64,000 nt of DNA from Maribacter aquimaris (GTDB taxonomy: Bacteria > Bacteroidota > Bacteroidia > Flavobacteriales > Flavobacteriaceae): contig NZ_JABTCF010000002.1 of the NCBI RefSeq assembly GCF_014596745.1, positions 372,001-436,000 of the forward strand. The letters are read 5' to 3'. The notes under the pieces were generated by a model. The model was not told the DNA's origin. It was given only the letters and a program-made list of their open reading frames with translations, and searched no databases. The first letter of the stretch is position 1, and each line of letters opens with the position of its first letter. Both the position numbers and the translations under genes were made by a program. Below are positions 24,805 to 33,437 of this stretch, piece after piece.

Positions 24805-25830
24805 TTATGAATGGAGGGTATTGAAATAGTGTTTTACCTGGGAGATATGTTTTTCCTTGGTTTCATGACTTAACCAACTCGCTTTGAATGCATTGATAGC
24901 CAATTGCATCAATTGATTTTTATTTAGGTTCAAAGCTTTGGCCGTTTCATAATAATTCTCATTCATATAACCTCCAAAATAGGCTGGGTCGTCGGAGTGA
25001 ATGGTAGCTAAGATTCCTTTGTCGAGCATTTTTGCAACGGGATGGTCTTCCATTTTCTGAATGACCTTGAGTTCTACATTACTTAATGGGCATAAGGTTA
25101 AGGGGATGTTCCCCTCCCGTAATCTTTGAACTAAAGCATCGTCGCCCAAACAACGATTTCCGTGGTCTATTCGTACAACTTTCAGAAGATCGAGTGCTTC
25201 CCAAATATAGTCTTCAGGACCTTCCTCCCCGGCATGGGCCACTAATTTGTACCCGTGGTATGCAGATGCCTCAAACACATTGACAAACTTACTGGGGGGA
25301 TTGCCCATCTCGGATGAATCCAACCCCACGCCATCGATCCAATGTTTGTATGGCAGGGATGATTGAAGTGTTTTGAATGCTTCTTCTTCGCTTAAATGCC
25401 GCAAATAGGACATGATGAGTTTAAACGAAATATTCAACTCCTGTTTGGCCTTTTCCAGCGCTTTGTAGATACCGTTAATAACAACATCAAACCCGATACC
25501 CCTGTCCGTATGGGTTTGTGGGTCGAAGAATACCTCTACGTGGACTACATTCTGACTGTGGACTTTGCGCAGGTAGGCCCATGTCAAGTCGAAAAAATCC
25601 CGCTCATGAATCAGTACCTGTGCACCTATGTAGTATAGGTTCAAAAATTCTTGGAGGTTATTGAAATTGTATGCTTTCCTTAATGATGCTATGGAGTCAT
25701 GATCCAGGGCAATATTATTTCTACTGGCTATTTCGAACATAAGTTCGGGTTCAAAACTACCTTCAATGTGTAAGTGAAGTTCTGCTTTGGGAATGCCATG
25801 AATAATATTTTTTAGATGTGATGGTTCCAT
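24805..25830 (-). CDS. add: Adenine deaminase of the adenosine-deaminase family
   Basis: The protein has 341 residues and is complete. Zinc and catalytic motifs are HLHIEG (His19, His21), HAGEEG (about 199-204), the IDHGNRC segment and SDDP (about 293-296). Details such as EVFFDPQTHTDRG and LTLCPLSNVELKV fit the AAH1-type adenine deaminases better than classical adenosine deaminases. It would convert adenine (or adenosine) to hypoxanthine (or inosine) in purine salvage. It is a single gene in the chromosome. The choice between the two substrates is inference from motif likeness. Confidence 0.85.
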   Translation of the reverse strand: MEPSHLKNIIHGIPKAELHLHIEGSFEPELMFEIASRNNIALDHDSIASLRKAYNFNNLQEFLNLYYIGAQVLIHERDFFDLTWAYLRKVHSQNVVHVEVFFDPQTHTDRGIGFDVVINGIYKALEKAKQELNISFKLIMSYLRHLSEEEAFKTLQSSLPYKHWIDGVGLDSSEMGNPPSKFVNVFEASAYHGYKLVAHAGEEGPEDYIWEALDLLKVVRIDHGNRCLGDDALVQRLREGNIPLTLCPLSNVELKVIQKMEDHPVAKMLDKGILATIHSDDPAYFGGYMNENYYETAKALNLNKNQLMQLAINAFKASWLSHETKEKHISQVKHYFNTLHS

Positions 25831-26052
25831 AGAATGAGTAACAGTTGAATATTAGTAGAGAAGTTTAATGGTTTGGAAATTAATTATAGGTGCTGTGGGC
25901 TTACGTATTTTTCTATTTCGGGCAAATCGGTTTGTTATCCGCAATACGATATTGGTAATCGGAAGGTAATGGCTTTAATGGAGTCGTATTTGTCATTGGG
26001 TATAAGGCGAAGGATAAAAGTGTCACAGATAGTGCTTGTGGGGGTTTTTGCT

Positions 26053-26472
26053 TTATTCCATGTTCTCTACATTATGCAATTTTTCGATAATGGATTTTAA
26101 TTGAGTCTCTTGAATAGGTTTGACGATATAGTCGGAAATTTCACTGATTCTTTTCGTTTTTTCAATATCGGCGTCATCGATAGAGGACGAAACCATATAT
26201 ATCGTTATATTCTTCCCCATTTTAGGTTTTATCTTTACATATTCTTCCATAAACTGAAAGCCATCCATTATGGGCATATTGATATCAAGTAAAATAACAT
26301 CGGGGAGTTCTTTGTCTTCGTTAAGGTTTTCGAGTATAAAATTCAAAGCCTCTTCACCATCATTAAAAGAAACTATATTCTTTGCAAGATCAAAGTGTTT
26401 TATGGTCTTCTTTATGGTAAATTGATAGATGTCATCATCATCAACAATGCAAAAATTAAATTTTTTATTCAT
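26053..26472 (-). CDS. Single-domain response regulator (REC)
   Basis: The protein has 139 residues, only a receiver domain. The acidic pocket is DDDD (11-14), the phosphoacceptor is Asp63 (LLDINMP), the Ser/Thr switch lies in MVSSS and the conserved Lys in YIVKPI. There is no output domain. It starts 3 bp after the histidine kinase gene, so it is co-transcribed and almost certainly that kinase's partner. In Bacteroidota such stand-alone receivers often follow PAS kinases with no fixed output. Confidence 0.9.
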   Translation of the reverse strand: MNKKFNFCIVDDDDIYQFTIKKTIKHFDLAKNIVSFNDGEEALNFILENLNEDKELPDVILLDINMPIMDGFQFMEEYVKIKPKMGKNITIYMVSSSIDDADIEKTKRISEISDYIVKPIQETQLKSIIEKLHNVENME

Positions 26473-26475
26473 TTT

Positions 26476-28341
26476 TCACGCATTAAAATTAATCTTGAAA
26501 GTAGAACCTACATTGACTTCACTTTCAACGGATATTTTCCCTCCCATGGATTCAATTTGCACTTTTGTTATAAATAAACCTACTCCCTTGGCATCAGGGT
26601 GCCTGTGGAAGACCTTGTTTAATCCAAATATTTTATGGCCATGTCTTTCTAAATTAATACCAAGGCCATTGTCTTTAAACCAAATCTTTTGAACCCCATC
26701 CTCTATTCCGGATTGAATAAGAATCTCTGGATTCCTGTCTTCGGATTTATATTTCATGGCATTGCTTAATAAGTTAAGGAAAATACTTTCCAAATAAACC
26801 CGATTATAATTAATTATTGGATTTTTTGAGAAATCACTGGTTATGATCGTGTTGGTTTTTAAGATTTGACCAGAAAGAATCTCTTTTGTTTTGTTTAGGA
26901 TTTCATCAAAAGAAATGGTTTCCAATTTTTCAGAGCCTTCATTTTTAGTCTTTAAAGCTTCGATCAACGTGTTCAGTGTTTCTGTAAGATGGTTGATGAC
27001 AATTTCAAATTTTTCAAATAGAAGTGTTTTTTCATCTTCCGTTTCGGCCGTTTTGTAAAATTCCAACAAAGAGTTTAAATTGCTTACGGGAGCACGTAGA
27101 TTATGGGAAGTGATATGGGCGAAATCTGCTAGTTGGGTGTTTTTCACCTTAAGCCTATTGGCTAATATTTCTAGATTTTCTTTGGTCTTTAGTAGTTTTT
27201 TTTCTGCTTTTTTCTGAATGGTGATGTCTCTAATGGCTGCGGAAACCAATAGGCCTTCTTCCGTTTTAAATGGACTTAGGCTTATTTGTATCGGTATCTC
27301 CTTCCCCTGTTTGTTAATGCCGTAAAGTTCTTTTCCTTCACCCATTTTCCTTGCTTTGGGCGTGTTGAAAAACTTTTCACGATGCGTGGGATGCTTCGCA
27401 TTATACCTGCTGGGTATTAAAAATTCTACAGGTTTACCCAGTAGTTCTTCGGATGGGTAACCAAATAACTTTTCTGTTTGCTTATTTGTCAACTGTATTT
27501 TCCCCTCCTCATTTACAATTACCATTGCATCAGGGGCAGATTCAAGTAGTCCTCTAAATTTGATTTCCGCCATTCTCTGTTCTGTCACATCTTGGCAGGT
27601 TCCAATGATCTCAATGACATTGCCTTCATTGTCCGTTATTACTTCACCAAGTAGTTGTATCGTTTTTGTTTTACCACTAGTTGATATAATACGATGTAAC
27701 AGGTCATAAAACTTTCTATCGGTAATGGATTTTTCAAAAGACATGCTAACCGCATCTTTATCCTCTGGATGCACAAAATTGAAGTAAGTCTCGAAATTCA
27801 AATTTTCATTAGGGTCTACTTCAAAAATATTACATAGGTTACTGGACCATTGCACTTTATTAATAACAGTATCCCACTGCCAATTTCCCATCATGGTTAT
27901 TTTTTCAGCATAATGCAAAACATGGTTTTTTCGTAAAAGTTCGGTTTCTATTGTTTTTTGATTTGTTATATCCCTTATTATTCTGATGTATCCCATACTT
28001 TCCCCGCTTTCACTTTTTAAGGGGGTTAGTGTTGAATGGGCAATAAAAGTTGTGCCATCTTTTTTAACGATAGTCCATTCACGGGAATCATAACCGTCAT
28101 TTAGGGTTAACAATCGATAAGGGTCAACATTTGGTTTTTTACCTTTGTATCGGGATAGGATATCACTCTTGAAGTTTTCAAACTCTTCTTCCATAAGAAA
28201 AGAAGTAACTTTTTTTAGACCGATCATTTCAGTGGCAGAATACCCTAATAAGTTTTCGGCCCCTTCGTTAAATCGGTATATAACACCGTCATTATCTGTA
28301 GCTATAATAGCTATGATCTCAGGATTTGTAATTGATTCCAT
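26476..28341 (-). CDS. PAS-domain sensor histidine kinase
   Basis: The protein has 621 residues with three PAS/PAC modules (about 8-130, 140-262, 265-385), a coiled coil, and an HWE/HisKA-like kinase core. The H box is SHNLRAPVSNL (near residue 411), the N box FLNLLSNAMKY (near 523), the G boxes DNGLGI and KGVGLF. There is no transmembrane segment, so it senses a cytoplasmic or redox/light-like cue through PAS domains. The pair with the receiver at 26,053 is a two-gene operon. The stimulus is unknown. Confidence 0.9.
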   Translation of the reverse strand: MESITNPEIIAIIATDNDGVIYRFNEGAENLLGYSATEMIGLKKVTSFLMEEEFENFKSDILSRYKGKKPNVDPYRLLTLNDGYDSREWTIVKKDGTTFIAHSTLTPLKSESGESMGYIRIIRDITNQKTIETELLRKNHVLHYAEKITMMGNWQWDTVINKVQWSSNLCNIFEVDPNENLNFETYFNFVHPEDKDAVSMSFEKSITDRKFYDLLHRIISTSGKTKTIQLLGEVITDNEGNVIEIIGTCQDVTEQRMAEIKFRGLLESAPDAMVIVNEEGKIQLTNKQTEKLFGYPSEELLGKPVEFLIPSRYNAKHPTHREKFFNTPKARKMGEGKELYGINKQGKEIPIQISLSPFKTEEGLLVSAAIRDITIQKKAEKKLLKTKENLEILANRLKVKNTQLADFAHITSHNLRAPVSNLNSLLEFYKTAETEDEKTLLFEKFEIVINHLTETLNTLIEALKTKNEGSEKLETISFDEILNKTKEILSGQILKTNTIITSDFSKNPIINYNRVYLESIFLNLLSNAMKYKSEDRNPEILIQSGIEDGVQKIWFKDNGLGINLERHGHKIFGLNKVFHRHPDAKGVGLFITKVQIESMGGKISVESEVNVGSTFKINFNA

Positions 28342-29337
28342 TAATGTCGGGTTAGTGAAGCAAGTTTGCTTTTAGTTTGGTCAATAATAACTTTTTTTAT
28401 TGAGAAATAGATGTTTTTAGTTCAATTCCGTTTTTGGTTATCCTAGATTATTCGCTAAAGCCGAAGAATCGAAAAATGTCTTATGGGACTATCTGATTTT
28501 CTGAAATCCGAAGTCCCTGTTTTGAATTGTTGGTTTGCGTGAATTTTGTGAATGTATATAAATTTTAATCCGGGATTTTCTTTTAAATACCAAATAAGTG
28601 TTGTTTAGATTGTTTTAGGGAAATTCCGTATGGATTAATTTAGAGGTAAGTTCTAATACTGAATGGTTGTTTTCTAACCATATACGTTCGTGAAGTCCGA
28701 TTTGGATGTTTGGGTTTGGAAACTGGAAAAATCATTGGCAAAACAGGACCGTTTAAGATTTGGGTAGTAAAAAAAGCATCAAAAGGGTGAGTTCCTCTTT
28801 ACTTGTCCCAAGCCATATTCACGCTCGATAGGATTCTGGATATCCCTTTTTCAATATCCCTCGAAATGAAGGATTGCCAATTGTAAAAAAAGTCAATTAG
28901 GAAAATGCCAAGACGTTCAAAGCGGGCAATACCGTATAATTATTTGTGACTTTATAGGTTTGAATCATCGTAAGGGTTTATTATACTGTAGAACCAAAAT
29001 CAGTGTATGGATTAAAAATACTTAGTAGAAGATATAAAACGTAATGCCCAACGTTTTAAAACTAAAAATACCATTTATTATAAAAATAATGAGCTGGATA
29101 AATGGGAAGGCGTTTCTTGTGTAAGCTACCTGTAAAACCGAACTGTTTAAAATTGGAATTGATTAATTTTAAGTCTAGGGAGGAATAGATTAAGGATAAG
29201 TTAGGACACTTTCTAAGTAAACCAGATAGAATTAAAAACTCAAATAAACGATAATCATACCTTTATTTAGTGTGTATAATATCCATATATGCTATATATG
29301 AACATATTTTAGTATAATATTTGTAAATTAGTAAGAC
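28342..29337. other. 1-kb gene-poor stretch with repeat copy and possible gene remnant
   Basis: No intact gene is seen. The minus strand near 28,800-28,890 holds a short protein-like run (NWQSFISRDIEKGISRILSS), possibly a remnant of a lost gene. The right part (29,118-29,255) is one copy of a diverged repeat that recurs at 31,872-32,010. Confidence 0.4.
29118..29255 (+). repeat. Diverged ~135-bp direct repeat, copy 1
   Basis: It aligns with 31,872-32,010. The 23-nt block 29,192-29,214 is identical to 31,950-31,972, and GAACTGTTTAAA (29,140) matches 31,904. Copies lie upstream of the toxin-antitoxin pair and of the DUF2911 gene. Confidence 0.65.
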
Positions 29338-29562
29338 ATGAACATTAGTTTCACCAAAAAACAGGAAGAGTATATAAACGACCAGGTCGCTTCTGGAGAG
29401 TATCAAAACAATAGTGAAGTAATTAGGGATGCTCTGAGGTTACATGGTATCTACAGGGACAAAGTAATAAGGGACCTAAGAAAAGAAATTGAGAAAGGAT
29501 GGGACGGACCAGATAGTAATTTATCAATGAGCCAGATAATAGCATCCAAAAAAAGTTTATGA
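29338..29562 (+). CDS. parD: ParD-like antitoxin
   Basis: The protein has 74 residues, a ribbon-helix-helix protein: MNISFTKKQEEYINDQVASG then SEVIRDALRLHG, followed by an acidic toxin-binding tail. It would neutralise the ParE-like toxin encoded immediately downstream and repress the operon as a complex. Its stop overlaps the toxin start by 4 bp. Confidence 0.9.
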   Translation: MNISFTKKQEEYINDQVASGEYQNNSEVIRDALRLHGIYRDKVIRDLRKEIEKGWDGPDSNLSMSQIIASKKSL

Positions 29563-29855
29563 AATACACCTATGTCCTTTCTGAGGGGGCGGTCGCTGAC
29601 ATTAATGAAATCTTTGAGTTCGGAGAATATAAATTTAGTAATGCCCAGAGTATCAAATACCTAATTGATCTAGAAGAACACTTTGAAAAATTGAGCGACA
29701 ACCCTGATATAGGAGGAGAGAGGAATGACATCAAAAAGGGCCTTTATAGTCTACCTTACATTTCTCATATTATATTTTACCGAAAGCTCAAAGGCAAATT
29801 GAGAATTGTTAGGATATTATATGGTGGGAGGGATTTAATTAGATTCTTGGAATAG
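29559..29855 (+). CDS. parE: ParE-like toxin (RelE/ParE superfamily)
   Basis: The protein has 98 residues, full length for ParE. Typical segments are LSEGAVADINEIFEF, DNPDIGGERNDI, and the C-terminal strand LRIVRILYGGRDLI. ParE toxins act on DNA gyrase; some relatives act otherwise. It forms a translationally coupled pair with the antitoxin gene. It is the first unit of a run of genes separated by similar intergenic motifs. Confidence 0.9.
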   Translation: MKYTYVLSEGAVADINEIFEFGEYKFSNAQSIKYLIDLEEHFEKLSDNPDIGGERNDIKKGLYSLPYISHIIFYRKLKGKLRIVRILYGGRDLIRFLE

Positions 29856-29929
29856 GGTTCAAATAAAGTTTATTTAAAGGATTATTAACTTAGCCTAATA
29901 GGCAGGGTTTATCAACAACACTATATAAA

Positions 29930-30283
29930 ATGGAAAAAATACAATTTCTTGAAAAAAATATCTTTCTAAACTTAGAAAATCTTAATAATGAACATGACTC
30001 TGATTCAATACTCTTTTTTTCCGAGTCGGATTTTGAGATAATCTTAGAACGAATCGAAAAGTTAGGAATTGGAATCTATGAAATTAAACCTCGTTTAGAA
30101 GGGGATTCCTTTGATGTAAAAGTAAATGAAGACTATAGAAAAAAAGCGACTGATCCAAGATGGTATAGAAAGGCGTTTTCTGAATTTAAAAAACAACAAT
30201 CTAACCTTCAATATTCAGCCACTTATAAAGTTTCAGATAAGTTACTGAATAGACAAACTATTGGTAGCAAGGAGCATAGCTAA
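29930..30283 (+). CDS. Hypothetical protein
   Basis: The protein has 117 residues and is probably cytoplasmic. It has an acidic, helix-rich first half (ESDFEIILERIEKLGIGIYE) and a second half with DPRWYRKAFSEFKKQ. I do not recognise a family. It is spaced 74 bp after the toxin gene, with a member of the shared intergenic motif (29,857-29,892) before it and another after it. Confidence 0.55.
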   Translation: MEKIQFLEKNIFLNLENLNNEHDSDSILFFSESDFEIILERIEKLGIGIYEIKPRLEGDSFDVKVNEDYRKKATDPRWYRKAFSEFKKQQSNLQYSATYKVSDKLLNRQTIGSKEHS

Positions 30284-30367
30284 AACCACAGTTCATATAA
30301 AGGATACTTGAACATAAGAGATCGCACGTTAGGGGCTATATAAAAATGATTCAAAATTTTGATAACA

Positions 30368-31819
30368 ATGAAAAAACTACTTCCCCTGTGTACCATCCTT
30401 ATATTTTCTGCCTATCTGACATTTGCGCAGCAAAGGGAATCTTATGATTATTCTAAGTCAAATAGGGAAATGATTCAGTACGGTGTTCAGGCCGTCCTTA
30501 CTTGCAATGCGCTTTTCACCTCTAACAGGACCCTAGAGCAGGCTTATAATCAGGAGCTTAAATATCTTAAACAACCCGTAGGCAATTCAGAGGGTGGAGA
30601 CTACTTGATAGATTGGGATAAAAGAACGGTCACCATTGGCACTACCGAAAATACTCCAGTAATGCGGGCAGTATACAGAGAAGGAATTGGTGCTGTTATT
30701 TTGGCGCCAGATCAAACTTTTGATATGATTGATGAACTGCCGATACAGCGCCTACCTGCTCCAATCGGGGACCTAAATACCATTCCATGGCCCGAAGGGG
30801 ATTTTGTTAAAAAGCAAGAATCACCAAAATATATCGATAAAGAGCTATTGGCTGCAGCATCAAAATGGTCTTTTGAAAGAGAATCCCCTGAGCAAGTTAC
30901 CATCAGCTTGATTGTTGTTCATAAAGGACAAATCATTCATGAACGCTATGCAGAAGGGTTTGATATGTATACCAAAACACGAACCTGGTCGACAGCAAAA
31001 AGTATTGGAGTGACCCTAATTGGAATGTTGGTAGATCAGGGTAAAATGGATTTAGATGCCCCACTTGGGATAGAATGGCTCCCGAAGGAGGAAACTTCTG
31101 AAAATGATCCTCGTGCTGATATTACATTAAGAAATGTATTAAACATGTCTAGTGGGCTTTATACCGTAGATAACAGGAAGAAGGAATATGCCACGGGGTC
31201 AGGGTTGTCCTATTGGGCAGGGGCTAGCTCTGTAAACGGAGCAAGAAACAGGGGGCTAATCAGAAGACCGGGTACCTATTGGGACTATGAGAACTATGAT
31301 TCGATATTAGGAATCCTAGCAATGAAAAATGCCCTTGGTGATGATAAAACCTATTTGGAATTCCCTAGGACTGCTTTGTTTGATAAAATAGGAATGAGAA
31401 ATACTGTTGTTAGCACAGACAGATTTGGAGATTTCATTTTTAGCAGTCAAGTATACACCAATGCACGTGATCTTGCCCGATTTGGTTTGCTATACGAGCA
31501 AAACGGTCTTTGGAATGGCGAGAGGCTGCTATCCGAGCAATGGATCGATTTTGTAAGGACACCCGCACCGGCCACTTCACAACGTGGTAATTTTTATGGA
31601 GGACAATGGTGGCTCGTTCCAGATGACCGTAATGATGTACCCAAAGACGCCTATACCACGGCAGGAAACCGTGGACAGTATGTTGTTGTAGTTCCTTCCT
31701 ACGATCTTGTCATCGTTAGAAGGGGTCTTGATTATGGTAAGCAGGGGTTTGATGAGTGGGATCTTACACGGGAAGTGTTGAAAGCTTTCCCAGTGGATTA
31801 TAAAGCTGCAGAGGAATAA
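30368..31819 (+). CDS. Exported serine hydrolase of the beta-lactamase/penicillin-binding fold
   Basis: The ATG at 30,368 gives 483 residues and starts a good signal peptide (MKKLLPLCTILIFSAYLTFA). The active-site SxxK is STAK at 208-211, with the second motif in DYENYDSILG. This is the class C beta-lactamase-like family (Pfam Beta-lactamase, as in EstB, D-aminopeptidase and PBP4*). Most such proteins are esterases or peptidases, not antibiotic-resistance enzymes, so resistance should not be assumed. The N-terminal ~150 residues before the fold are an extra region of unknown role. Confidence 0.82.
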   Translation: MKKLLPLCTILIFSAYLTFAQQRESYDYSKSNREMIQYGVQAVLTCNALFTSNRTLEQAYNQELKYLKQPVGNSEGGDYLIDWDKRTVTIGTTENTPVMRAVYREGIGAVILAPDQTFDMIDELPIQRLPAPIGDLNTIPWPEGDFVKKQESPKYIDKELLAAASKWSFERESPEQVTISLIVVHKGQIIHERYAEGFDMYTKTRTWSTAKSIGVTLIGMLVDQGKMDLDAPLGIEWLPKEETSENDPRADITLRNVLNMSSGLYTVDNRKKEYATGSGLSYWAGASSVNGARNRGLIRRPGTYWDYENYDSILGILAMKNALGDDKTYLEFPRTALFDKIGMRNTVVSTDRFGDFIFSSQVYTNARDLARFGLLYEQNGLWNGERLLSEQWIDFVRTPAPATSQRGNFYGGQWWLVPDDRNDVPKDAYTTAGNRGQYVVVVPSYDLVIVRRGLDYGKQGFDEWDLTREVLKAFPVDYKAAEE

Positions 31820-31871
31820 GAGGACATAGCGTTTTGAGATAATCAAGAGTATGTAATCACTTAAGGGTAAA

Positions 31872-32010
31872 TTTCTTATACAATGTAGGCTCCACTTAAA
31901 ACGGAACTGTTTAAAGGTGGAATTGGTTAACTTAAAGTCTCCGTGGGCAAAGGATAAGTTAGGACACTTTCTCGACGAACCAAAACAAATTAAAAGTTCA
32001 AAAAAAGGAT
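31872..32010 (+). repeat. Diverged ~135-bp direct repeat, copy 2
   Basis: It pairs with 29,118-29,255. It sits between the serine hydrolase and DUF2911 genes. No coding frame is shared by both copies, so it is not clearly a gene fragment. Confidence 0.65.
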
Positions 32011-32089
32011 AATTAACTTATACATATAAGCGGGATATCATCGATGATGCTATTCCATTTTTGTGTGTCATTATAATAAACTTCGAAAA

Positions 32090-32956
32090 ATGAAAAAAAT
32101 CCAATGCCTAATAATTCTGATTTCAGTAAGTTTTCAACTTAATGGTCAAGACACAGATTATCCTTATCCTTCTTTTAGCCCTAAAGGCAACCTTTCCCAA
32201 ATCGTTGGGAATACGCTAATAAGTGTTGAATACGAAAGGCCTTCTGCCCGTAAAAGATTGATATATGGAGGACTCGTACCTTGGAATAACGTTTGGCGGA
32301 CTGGTGCTGGGAATTGTACCAAAATTGCATTTGACAAAGAAGTAACAATTGGTGGACAAAAAGTTCTTGCTGGAAATTACTCGATTTTCACCATACCAAA
32401 TCCGAATGAATGGGTCGTAATAATCAACAAAGACACTACCCTATATGGGAGCTACAACTATAATTCTAAAAATGATGTTGCAAGGTTTACAGCCGTGCCA
32501 GTAGAAACTAATCGTTATTATGAAACTTTGAATTTCGATATTGAACTAAATCAACACAATGCAAAAATGTACGTTTCATGGGCAAATACCCAAATCAAAT
32601 TTAACATTGCAACATCGACCAACTATAAAATGGAGAAACTCATTCGGGAAGAATTAATGACTGGTATAAATCAAGTATCCAATACTTATGCCGGAGCTGC
32701 TTCTTATTTAACTTTCAGGGAAATGGATTATGAAACTGCTCTGAAACTTGCCGAAAAAGCAATTGAACTTGACAAGAATAACGAGTGGGGCTACGGAATA
32801 AAAATTGAGATTTACGAAAGACTAAAACTTTACGAAAACGCAATCACGGAGATCAATAGAGAACTTGAAATCTTAAATAAGAACAAAGAAAATCGCTCGG
32901 AAGAGATAAAAAAATTAGAATCTGAATATAAAAGGTTAAGTAAGTTGCAGGAATAA
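32090..32956 (+). CDS. DUF2911 protein with C-terminal TPR-like helices
   Basis: The ATG at 32,090 gives 288 residues with a signal peptide (MKKIQCLIILISVSFQLNG). The DUF2911 domain covers about 25-180 (VEYERPSARKRLIYGGLVPW, VWRTGAGNCTKIAF, GNYSIFTIP). The C-terminal third shows two TPR-type helical pairs (ALKLAEKAIELDKNNEWGY, LKLYENAITEINRELEIL). DUF2911 proteins are common periplasmic proteins of Bacteroidota with no known function. Ending of the upstream gene and start here are 270 bp apart, filled by the diverged repeat. Confidence 0.85.
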   Translation: MKKIQCLIILISVSFQLNGQDTDYPYPSFSPKGNLSQIVGNTLISVEYERPSARKRLIYGGLVPWNNVWRTGAGNCTKIAFDKEVTIGGQKVLAGNYSIFTIPNPNEWVVIINKDTTLYGSYNYNSKNDVARFTAVPVETNRYYETLNFDIELNQHNAKMYVSWANTQIKFNIATSTNYKMEKLIREELMTGINQVSNTYAGAASYLTFREMDYETALKLAEKAIELDKNNEWGYGIKIEIYERLKLYENAITEINRELEILNKNKENRSEEIKKLESEYKRLSKLQE

Positions 32957-33183
32957 ATACGCACAATATTACCTACTATGAAAGCCTCAGTCCTGTTCAC
33001 TAAAGTTCAAATAAAGGATTGTTTTTTTTACGCATTATTTTGTTGCGTTTAAGTTAGGGAGGACCACTTTGAAATATCGATTCCACCAGTATAGATTTTT
33101 GGCGTGATATAGTTCGGTTTCATGGAAAAAGTGATTCCGTTTTGTTTACTGAACGTAGTATTACGGAAATACAGGGCATAAAA

Positions 33184-33210
33184 AAACGGATTGTAGTTCA
33201 CAATCCGTTT
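33184..33210. terminator. Hairpin terminator of the original tRNA-Met locus
   Basis: AAACGGATTGT and ACAATCCGTTT form an 11-bp stem with a 5-nt loop, flanked by A and T runs. It lies beside the displaced tRNA-Met 3' half, mirroring the arrangement at 5,705-5,735. Confidence 0.75.
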
Positions 33211-33232
33211 GTTTATAGCGGTTACGCCTTAG

Positions 33233-33280
33233 TAGCGGGGACTGGACTCGAACCAGCGACCTTCGGGTTATGAGCCCGAA
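33233..33280 (-). pseudogene. Displaced 3' half of tRNA-Met(CAT)
   Basis: On the minus strand this reads TTCGGG CTCATAA CCCGAA (anticodon arm, anticodon CAT), variable loop, T arm with TTCGAGT loop, acceptor strand CCCCGCT and A73. CCA is not encoded. The 5' half is absent; sequence upstream of the anticodon arm is unrelated. CAT could also be initiator Met or Ile2, which the fragment cannot settle. Confidence 0.85.
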
Positions 33281-33346
33281 AAGTAGTATCATTAGAATTA
33301 CACAAAACCCCTTATAATCAACTGTTTAGTAGGGTTTTAATATTTT

Positions 33347-33366
33347 TTGATTTTAATTAAAATCAA
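33347..33366. repeat. 20-bp perfect palindrome in the attL region of island B
   Basis: TTGATTTTAATTAAAATCAA, followed by a further AATTGAAATCAAA. It lies between the tRNA remnant and the integrase gene, as expected for binding sites of integrase or a directionality factor. Confidence 0.5.
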
Positions 33367-33379
33367 TTGAAATCAAATT

Positions 33380-33400
33380 ATTCTGTACTTATTCTGTACT
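33380..33400 (+). repeat. Tandem ATTCTGTACT repeats (arm-type site)
   Basis: ATTCTGTACT occurs at 33,380-33,389 and 33,391-33,400. The layout resembles the tandem AACTATGCAC arm sites of island A at the same distance from its integrase gene. Confidence 0.55.
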
Positions 33401-33437
33401 AGTTTTTAGTACCTTTAATGTATTCAATTAAGGAGTT

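Noticed and set aside
30368-31819. The serine hydrolase as an antibiotic-resistance beta-lactamase
   Set aside because: It has the SxxK fold family pattern, but the family is mostly esterases and peptidases, and the long extra N-terminus does not fit a dedicated beta-lactamase.
29118-33019. A true integron with attC sites
   Set aside because: The boundary motifs lack the standard attC inverted structure (GTTRRRY with matching RYYYAAC), and no integron-type integrase was found nearby. Kept only as a cassette-like pattern.
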